Assembly (NCBI RefSeq): GCF_000149955.1
Contig: NC_030995.1
Location: forward strand, 806,001 to 870,000
DNA length: 64,000 nucleotides
Source of the DNA: Fusarium oxysporum f. sp. lycopersici 4287
Lineage: Eukaryota; Ascomycota; Sordariomycetes; Hypocreales; Nectriaceae
Direction: 5' to 3'
Shown here: positions 56,320 to 64,000 of the stretch, piece by piece
How the letters are laid out: every line of letters starts with the position of its first letter
How positions within the stretch are numbered: position 1 is the first letter of the stretch
The notes under the pieces: generated by a model
Told to the model about the DNA's origin: nothing
Database searches by the model: none
The model's input: only the letters and a program-made list of their open reading frames with translations
Position numbers and translations under genes: made by a program

Positions 56320-57432
56320 CTAAAACATCACCTTGGACGCCACGCTCAATAACCAGGCTGCATCTCTCCAGCCGCCTTCGTCGGTTCCTGGGGGTGGAAT
56401 ACGCTCTTCTGGGGCTGTCGATATGCCTGCCAGATGGCGGGAGGACCAACTACGGGAGCGGCCGAGTTGTGAATCTCCTTCCTGAGGAGTCTCGTCACTA
56501 TCATCTTCTGAGTCCGCATCGTCTTCCTCTACGGAGAAGAGGGACCAGACATTGCCGAACCAAGTCCCTGTGTTAGCTTGGCCCTTACGCACGAGGCGTC
56601 GCACGGTAGCTTCATCATCTTGGGACAAGTCCTGCTCAAGCTCCTCGAGCTTCTCGTCGAGGTTGACAAAGTCCGGGCCGGGTAGATCATTGTTGACTTC
56701 TTGGTTGGGGAAGTAGGACCCATCGGCAGTCATTGAGAACTCCAGAGGTGAGTGGAGGAGACTCCTAGGTCGCGTCAAGCTGTGGGAGCGACTATGAGTG
56801 CGGCTAGGGAAGCGACTGGCATATGGAGATGCGTCCTCAACAGTGCTACCGCGGCGACTAGCATGGCGGCTCGTAAGCTCACGCTCGCGAGCAAGTTCAC
56901 TCTCAAAAGCATCCTCATCGGGGTCCACCCCCCCTAGGCTGGTAGAACTCTGACGCGAGATAAGCCAAGTCTGACCCTTAGACTCGCGCGCTTCGGAGCT
57001 CATGAGCGCGCCTGTCCTGAGCAGCCAATCGCTATCATTGCGATTACGCATGCTAAAGCTCATATCATCTTTGTGGCGTCTGGGCGTTGCGCGACCAGAA
57101 TGAGTCTTGCGTGATGCGCCAGCCGCGAGATGAGACGCGGATTTGCTTTTGGCGAGAGGTGTTGAGGGGGTTCGGGTATGGGACCTCGAGCGCGATGCTG
57201 TTGGGGACCGAGCGAGAAGACGTGGTGTTGAAGGAGCAGACTTTCCCTGGATATAGGAGGGAATTGGATGGATAGGCGAGTGAGGGTGGAGTGCGATAGC
57301 GTCGGCAATGAGTTCGTCGTCGTTGAGGGGGAGTTTGGCGGTCAAGGGCGCGAGGGAGAGGTGGTTGAGGTTGGATGAGGAGCGATTCTTGCGACGAGAT
57401 CGTTCGGCGTGTTGATTGTATGCAACATCCAT
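56320..57432 (-). CDS. DUF3984 domain protein
   Basis: Single-exon 370-residue fungal protein matching DUF3984 in layout. The N-terminal block has RRKNRSSSNLNHLSLAPLT then AKLPLNDDELI, followed by a Ser/Arg-rich region (SPTASRSRSHTRTPSTPLAK). RNDSDWLLRTGALMSSEARE, then SKGQTWLISRQSSTSLGGVD, the helical LVRKGQANTGTWFGNVWSLF and the C-terminal GGWRDAAWLLSVASKVMF complete it. Family function is unknown; many RxxS motifs suggest phosphorylation. The ATG at 57432 (MDVAYNQHAERS) is preferred over the TTG that opens the frame. Divergent from ELP1. Confidence 0.82.
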   Translation of the reverse strand: MDVAYNQHAERSRRKNRSSSNLNHLSLAPLTAKLPLNDDELIADAIALHPHSPIHPIPSYIQGKSAPSTPRLLARSPTASRSRSHTRTPSTPLAKSKSASHLAAGASRKTHSGRATPRRHKDDMSFSMRNRNDSDWLLRTGALMSSEARESKGQTWLISRQSSTSLGGVDPDEDAFESELARERELTSRHASRRGSTVEDASPYASRFPSRTHSRSHSLTRPRSLLHSPLEFSMTADGSYFPNQEVNNDLPGPDFVNLDEKLEELEQDLSQDDEATVRRLVRKGQANTGTWFGNVWSLFSVEEDDADSEDDSDETPQEGDSQLGRSRSWSSRHLAGISTAPEERIPPPGTDEGGWRDAAWLLSVASKVMF

Positions 57433-58255
57433 GATGGCGATGGTATCGCTATCACTGTAGATCAATGTGTTGGTGGTAGTTCGAATAAACAATACCTACT
57501 ACGGCAAGTAGTAGCTTTTATTAGCACGACACGCAGGTGGTTGAATGGCAGTGGTTGAGAGCAAATGCGGAGAGAAGTCAATGGTTCCTCAACCGGTAGC
57601 GGGCGATCGGCATGTGATGGCGAGAGCTACAAATAGAGCGTGAAACTGGGAATAGTAAATCAGCACAAAAAAGATGGGAAATGGAGCAACTTTAAGAAGA
57701 GAAATGGAAAACCCAAAGGGTCCATTCAAATTAGATAAAAATAAGGCGATGAACTCTTTAATCGCCGAGGCCCGGAATAGTTACGAAAATCTAGGTTGGT
57801 CGCTATTGCCTGTGAAGAGCTGATCTAGACGGAAAAGAGAAGAAGTGATGCAACCTAAAAAGCTCTTTCCCCAGGCCCTTGATCAGAACTTTCAAAGATG
57901 GCGAGTACATGATCTGGGAGTCATAGCATGTATCTTTCCCGCCCCAGCACCCCGCATCAGTACTTTACCCACCAGCTTAATCAGGTACCGCGAAAAATCT
58001 CGATTACGGGCATCGACACCAAATCTAGCAAATCCATCGCCGCTGGTTGCCCATTTCATCCACACCAAGAAAATATCACCACTTGCACGCTCGGCCTTGT
58101 CCGACAGACCAGAGCAGGTCGAACGACAGCTGCATACAGGCCTACAGTCTGCCCATTTCATACTACTGCAGTTACATCGACAGTTGCTGTGCTGTTGGTG
58201 AAGATTATCAGACAACAAAAGCTTGGCCTTGGTGGTGAGGCGAGAAATAGTCAAG
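57433..58255. other. Divergent promoter region of DUF3984 and ELP1 genes
   Basis: About 820 bp. Short plus frames inside (57845..58302) precede the ELP1 ATG but lack splice logic or conservation to it. No repeat. Confidence 0.55.
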
Positions 58256-61200
58256 ATGCGCAATCTTCGCAACATTCGATTTGGACAATGCCAGCGCGAT
58301 AATGTCACAGCCGCGTGTTGGGATCCTGAGAAGGATCAGGTTCTTGTCGTAGCCCAACCTTTTGAGGACAGCTGCGAGATTGAGTTGTTGAGAATCTCTG
58401 GAGATCGAGACATGTAAGTACATCATCTATAGAATAATTTACACGTAATAGTCACTTACTCCATATAGCTCAGTCAGTACTGCAGCCAGCTGGGAGGCTC
58501 CAAACCCATCACCAGACCTCGTTGTCGACAAGGTCGTCAGTTTACAGTATCTCAGTGGTTCAGCAACTACATGTCTGGTCTTCGAAGGAGGTGACATTGT
58601 TACAGTCCGAGAAGACGACTTCTCAGACGAAGGTGCTCATATTGAGATTGTTGGCTCCATCGATGTTGGTATTGCTGCTGCGCGATGGTCCCCTGATGAG
58701 GAACTCCTCATTGTTGTCACAAAGGAGAACAATGTCATCTTCATGGGTTCAACCTTTGACCCAGTTGCTGAGATCCCCATGACAGTCGAGGACCTCAACG
58801 CATCGAAGCACGTATCCGTCGGATGGGGAAAGAAGGAGACTCAGTTCCAAGGTCGAGGTGCAAAGGCCATGCGTGATCCTACTATCCCAGAAAAGGTCGA
58901 TGAGGGTTTACCCAGTCCTCACGAGGATGGTGCCACCACCATTAGCTGGAGAGGCGATGGCGCTTATGTGGCCATCAACTCGGTTCAAGAAGGCTCACGC
59001 CGTGTAATTCGAGTTTATTCACGAGAAGGTGAGCTGGACAGTGCAAGTGAGCCAGTTGATGGCCTCGAGAGTTCTCTGAGCTGGCGACCAGCTGGAAACT
59101 TAATGGCTGGTATTCAGCGAAAGTTAAACCAGATCGATGTGGTCTTTTTCGAGAGGAACGGTCTACGGCACGGCGAATTCACACTTCGTTCTCCTTCTGG
59201 GCCAGTTGAGGCTCATGAGAGAATACGTCTTGAGTGGAACTCAGACTCGACTGTCCTAGCGGTGATTTTCAAGGATATGGTTCAGCTATGGACTATGGGC
59301 AACTACCACTGGTACCTCAAACAAGAGATCCCTATCGAGGCTAGCTCTACATGTTTGTCATGGCATCCCGAGAAGGCTTTGCGCTTTGCTGCTACTTCAA
59401 CAAATACTGTCGTTGTGACAGAGCACATCTTCCATACAGCAAGGGGATCGTGCCACCCGCCGCACGACAATGGTGCCGTTGCGGTAATTGACGGCGAAAC
59501 AGTCAAGTTGACTCCTTTCCGAACAGCCAATGTACCGCCCCCTATGTCAATGTTCGATATTACGGTTCCTGCAGCGGCAGTCGACGTTGCATTCGGCCGT
59601 GACAACACGTCTTTTGCGGTTCTTCACCGAAAGGGTATCGAAGTTTATGAGTGGCCCGTCAAGAACGGTCGATCCATCAAGCCGAAGCTCTCCAAGAAGG
59701 CGTTATTTGACGAGATGGCAAGCCCTGGGTACAATGTTCTTCTGAGAATTGCCGCTGTAGCCGATGCTTTTCATTACTTCGGTTACGAAGAGGAGAAGGG
59801 TTTTATTCAGCGATTCGTACAGGCTGCGGGTGAGGGTGAAGTATCTGTCGCAGACGCCAACTCTCGGGAGGTTCTTGTCACCACAACCAGTTATCAAGAC
59901 GATAACTCATTCACTGGGTATGGCCAGGACAACTCGGGAAAGCTATTCCAGATCAGCGAGTCTGGAGATGAGATGCTTCCTGTGCAGTTCCAAACACAGC
60001 TGCCTTGGTTTGAGATTAGCAAGGTTGACGATGAGATCGTTGCCTTTGGCCTCTCCAGGAACGGTCATATTTATGCCAATTCTCGTCTCCTGGCAAAGAA
60101 CTGTACCTCATTTATCGTCACACCCAGCCATCTCATCTTCACTACCAATAACCACTTGGTCAAGTTTGTTCACTTGTCCGCCAACGTCGATGGTAAGTCA
60201 CTCTTTTGTCTTTCGTGACTACCTACTAATGCCCCCTTAGATCTTGAAGTTCCTGCAGATGACCCCGAGACCGACGAGCGTTGCCGCAGTGTGGAGCGTG
60301 GATCGCGACTTGTCACAGCTATTCCCGCCAACATGAGCATTGTTTTGCAGATGCCCCGTGGAAACCTGGAGACCGTCTTCCCTCGAGCCATGGTCGTGGC
60401 AGGTATCCGTAACCTGATTGATGAGAAGAACTACGCTCGAGCATTCTCATACTGTCGTACTCAGCGTGTAGATATGAACATTCTCTACGACCATCAGCCC
60501 GAGCAATTCTTGGCCAATGTTGGCCTTTTCCTCGACCAGATCCCTGACGTCGCTCATATCGATCTCTTCCTTTCTTCTCTCCGGTATGCTTTCTTGTTTC
60601 AACCTTTAAGGACCATTACTAACCTAGACCAGTGCTGAGGATGTTACTCAGACCATGTATCAAGATACGAAGCGATCTACCGGCTTTGGAGCTGATACGA
60701 TTCCCTCTGACTTGTCGCCAGCACCACGGGGTTCTGCTGCAAAGGTCAACACGGTCTGCGATGCTCTTCTCGACGCCCTCCAGAGCCGCAAGGCTACCAA
60801 CCTTCAAAATACCATTACCGCACACGTTTGCAAGTCTCCGCCTGCACTCGACGACGGCCTTCTTCTCGTCGCTGAGCTGATGCGTGAGGATGAGAAGATT
60901 GCTGAAAAGGCAGTCGAGCATATCTGCTTCTTGGTCGACGTCAACCGACTATATGAGAATGCCCTTGGGCTCTATAACCTTGATCTGGCCCTCCTTGTCG
61001 CTCAACAGTCCCAGCGCGATCCTCGCGAATACCTCCCCTTCATTCAAAACCTGCACTCTCTCCCCGAGCTTAGACGTCACTTCGAGATTGATGATCATCT
61101 TGAGCGTCGTATCAAAGCCCTTGGCCATCTCCAAACAATGGATGTATTTGATGAACTCCTTGCTTATACCACCAAACACTCCCTATACCACGACGCTCTC

Positions 61201-62301
61201 CGTCTATACCGCTACGACCCTCCTCGCCTTCGAGAACTCACAGCCGCTTACGCCGCCTATCTTGAGTCCACATCAGCCTACCGAGAAGCAGGCCTCGCAT
61301 ATGAGTCACTCGAGAACTGGGCAAAGGCAACCAGCTGCTACCGAACCGCCGGCGCTACATGTTGGCAAGAGTGTCTCTACACTGCAGCTCAGCAGCAACC
61401 TCCCATGTCTGCTGAGGCCATGTCCGACCTTGCCAACAACCTTGCAGATGCTCTCTGGGAAGCAAAGGACTACTCTGCCGCCGCTACCATCCACCTCGAA
61501 TACCTTGAGTCTATCGACATGGCTGTTCGTTGCCTGTGCAAGGGCTACCACTTTGCAGACGCTATCCGTCTCGTTGTTCAACGCAACCGCCCTGACCTCC
61601 TCACTGCCAGTGTCGACACTGGTCTCGCCGATGCGCTAGGCACAACGACCGAATTCCTCGCTGACTGCAAGGCCCAGCTCAAGGCTCAGGTTCCTCGTGT
61701 TGCCGAGCTTCGCCGTAAGGCCATTGAAGACCCTCTGGCTTTCTACGAAGGAGATCGCGCTGGTGGTATGGACATCCCTGATGATGTCTCTGTCGCCGCC
61801 TCTTCCCGTGTCAGCACCAGTGCATCACTCTTTACACGATATACAGGCAAGGCTGGAAGTGTGGGAACCGCTGGAACAGGAGTCAGTCGCGCCACAAGCA
61901 AGAACCGTAAGCGTGAGGAGAAGAAGCGTGCTCGTGGACGTAAGGGAACAGTCTACGAGGAAGAATATCTCGTCAACAGTATTCGTCGTCTTATTGACCG
62001 TGTTAGTGCTGCTGCTCCAGATGCCGAGCGCCTTATCTTCGCGCTTGTGCGGAGGAACATGCCCGAGCGTGCGCGTGCTGCCGAAGCTCTCATGGCTGAG
62101 GTATCTGAGGCTTGCACTGCTGCGGTAGCTGAGGTGTTCAAGGTGCCCGGGGCAGAGGCCGAGCAAAAGAATGATGCTGAGCCAACCTGGCAGGCTACAG
62201 GAGGTGAAGCTGTGCTGCAGGACTTTGTGATGGGACAGGGCAAGAAGTTGGAGCCTCCGATTGTTAAGGGGGTTAAGAAACTTACGCTTTTAGGCTCATG
62301 A
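58256..62301 (+). CDS. ELP1: Elongator complex subunit 1 (IKI3 family)
   Basis: A 1297-residue scaffold of the Elongator complex, which makes the cm5/mcm5 modifications on wobble uridines of tRNA. Four exons; introns 58414..58468, 60193..60240 and 60584..60632 keep frame. The N-terminus (MRNLRNIRFGQ) leads into two WD40 propellers with CLVFEGGDIVTVRE, AARWSPDEELLIVVT, ISWRGDGAYVAINS and LSWHPEKALRFAAT. The middle has FPRAMVVAGIRNLIDEKNYA, a diagnostic IKI3 stretch, followed by an alpha-solenoid (ENALGLYNLDLALLVAQQSQ, RDPREYLPFIQNL). A basic tRNA-binding region KNRKREEKKRARGRKG lies near 1165. Length agrees with fungal ELP1. Confidence 0.96.
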
Positions 62302-62821
62302 TGATAGATTTATGTCAAAAGTTATGTTTAGACGATCAAATACAATCAAGCAGTAAAATAGGAATATGCTCATATCGTAATATTGTGCCTCGATTTAGTT
62401 AAGGGCATTAATTCTAGGCCAATCTTCGTTAGCATGTCACAAGTCTAGAATCAAACCCAGTAAAAAAGCAAGACTTTTACGGAATTTCGATCTCATAAAA
62501 TGTAGTTGATGAAGTGAGAGAAACAAATCCCATTCGCCTCCGCTATGTCAAAATCCCAACTAAAAACTACCGAGCAAAAAGGCTAACTAAGTACGAGAAT
62601 ATCGAAAAAAGGGGGTAAGAAAATGCTGGCTTAGAGAGCCTTTGCCTCCTATATCCGTCCGTCCTTCCTAAGTCCATAACCATATTCCGTACTGACATAT
62701 CGCGTTCAAACAATCTCGCATAAGGCGTTTCCTCTTCCCAGGCATCATCTCCATAAACAAAGTGGAACCGGTCTAGGCACATCAAGATATGTATACTCGA
62801 TCATATAACCAATGTGACTGA
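62302..62821. other. Intergenic, convergent 3' flanks of ELP1 and BUD6
   Basis: AT-rich UTR-like sequence with no further signal. Confidence 0.65.
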
Positions 62822-64000
62822 CTAAGCGCCATTTGGCTGATCAGGTTGCTTATCGTCGTCATCCTTTGGTGGCGGTGGTGGAGGCTGGTTTGCCTCAGCT
62901 TCTGCATCTGCCTGAGCCTGAGCTTGCCGGGCCTCGTCTTCTTCGAGCTCCCTGAGAAATGCCGCATCCTCGTCTTCCAAATCAGCTTCAGCGTCCGCTC
63001 CCTCCTCGCCGATGGGGTTCTCAGGAATGATGCCGTTCTGACGCTGCCAAACCTCTCGTCGAATGCGGTCGTCCTTGGCTTTCCGCGCGCGCTCGACCTC
63101 CTCAAACCCGCCTGACTTCTTCAGCTTGCCGTCCGCAACAAAATTGGTGATTTCTCGGTGCAGTGGGTTGACCTGGCGCGTTGCTAGCTCCTTTTGCCGT
63201 AGCTTCTCCGCACGTTCGATAGCTTCCAGTCGATCCTCGTGGTTAGGTTGTAAAGCTCTCACTTCACCAAGAACACCTTCCTTTGCGGCGCTTTGATCGG
63301 CACTGTTGCCGAGGTTGATAAGGCCCTTGGAGAACTGGCGGGCGCTTCCAGCACTTGCACCAGTGCCGTTGTCCTTCATTTGCTCCTTGGTAGCCTGCTC
63401 CACGAGAGTGAACGTTTCTGAGGCCTTCTCCAGATCGTCCCGCAGATCGACCAAAAGATCCTCCATAAGGCGAAGCTCGTCCCGCCCTTGGCACACGTCC
63501 TCTAACTCCTTCTCCCAAATCTTGGTCCAAATAGGTTTCTCCTGAGTCATGTACTCTTCCATTCTCTTCAGTTCCTTGGTCAATGTTGCGATATCCTTTC
63601 CAACAGAATCCAATTGTCGCGGCAGTGGTCGGACACCGCGGTGCACCACATCCTTTCGCAGATCCTCAATAAGGTCCTGGAGGTCGTCCACCTTACCAAC
63701 CAACCCGATCAGAGTCGCTGTTGAGTTGCTTACGTCCGCTGGTAACATATGAGTAACCAGCGTCGCCTTCGATGTCGGGAATGGCAGCTTTGGCTGTAGC
63801 GACCTTGACATTGGCAGCTTTGGCGCGGATGGTGGCCATTGAGTCTTGGATATCGGCCTGGAAATTAGAGTAAGTCTGTCGCATAATGGCCAGATCTCGT
63901 CGTAAGGTCTTCAGTTCTCCGAGATGACTACTATCCAGCTTCCTTCCAGAGCTAAACTGTGTCTTAGTCCCGTCAGACGAGTGAGAAGTTGATGGGGGTG
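62822..64000 (-). CDS. BUD6: Bud site selection protein 6 / AIP3 domain protein, 5' part beyond window
   Basis: Actin- and formin-interacting polarity protein of the AIP3/Bud6 family, running off the right edge. Visible order: QFSSGRKLDSSHLGELKTLR, RDLAIMRQTYSNFQADIQDS, then KVDDLQDLIEDLRKDVV and RGVRPLPRQLDSVGKDI, KPIWTKIWEKELEDVCQGRD, ASETFTLVEQATKEQM, and an acidic Ala/Gln/Pro-rich tail (QADAEAEANQPPPPPPKDDD). Between GRKQLNSDSDRV and GKVDDLQ the frame shifts by one base near 63694..63706. Two explanations fit: a 40-nt intron (GTTACT..CAACAG) that would delete SYVTSGRKQLNSD, or a 1-nt insertion in GTTGGTTGG. The deleted stretch resembles conserved family sequence. Confidence 0.85.

Overview
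The window looks like nuclear DNA of a filamentous ascomycete, most likely a Fusarium-like Sordariomycete. That placement is inferred from gene content and intron style. Almost every gene is split by introns of about 40-65 nt with GT..AG ends and CTAAC/CTGAC branch points. Gene content includes Elongator subunit ELP1, a YPD1-type phosphorelay protein, BUD6/AIP3, DUF3669, DUF3984 and a fungal mitochondrial TilS. Exon joins were derived by reading frame: all listed spliced models keep phase across every junction.

Left part (1-28.8 kb) is ordinary gene space. It holds, in order: an SMP/C2 lipid-transfer-type membrane protein running off the left edge, a GFA/CENP-V-type zinc protein, a DUF3669 protein, a type-B carboxylesterase, a class II aldolase/adducin protein divergent from an NmrA-like oxidoreductase, a secreted possibly GPI-anchored protein, a probable beta-propeller protein, a TetX-like FAD monooxygenase, a myo-inositol-type sugar transporter, a DHA1-type drug/polyamine transporter, a BTB protein and TilS. 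Tail-to-tail with TilS, with 7 nt between stop codons, lies a small five-exon gene for a 108-residue CCHC zinc-knuckle protein. It has a 6-nt and a 15-nt coding exon, so no single open frame reveals it.

Middle part (28.8-47.4 kb) is gene-poor. It carries an intron-containing tRNA-Ser, a second odd tRNA-like locus with a GC-rich hairpin insert, and a patchwork of decayed coding fragments. The fragments are DEAH-box helicase motif II and C-terminus, and a clathrin heavy-chain segment present three times in tandem. Diverged local duplications, some with transition-rich differences suggestive of RIP, and two MITE-like inverted repeats are also here. Only two convincing genes stand in it: a 592-residue orphan protein and a C2H2-like protein.

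Right part (47.4-64 kb) returns to conserved genes: a coiled-coil protein, a 2H phosphoesterase/AKAP7-like protein, YPD1, a DUF3984 protein divergent from ELP1, and BUD6 running off the right edge. BUD6 shows either a 40-nt intron or a 1-nt frameshift. No CRISPR, rRNA or intact transposon was seen.
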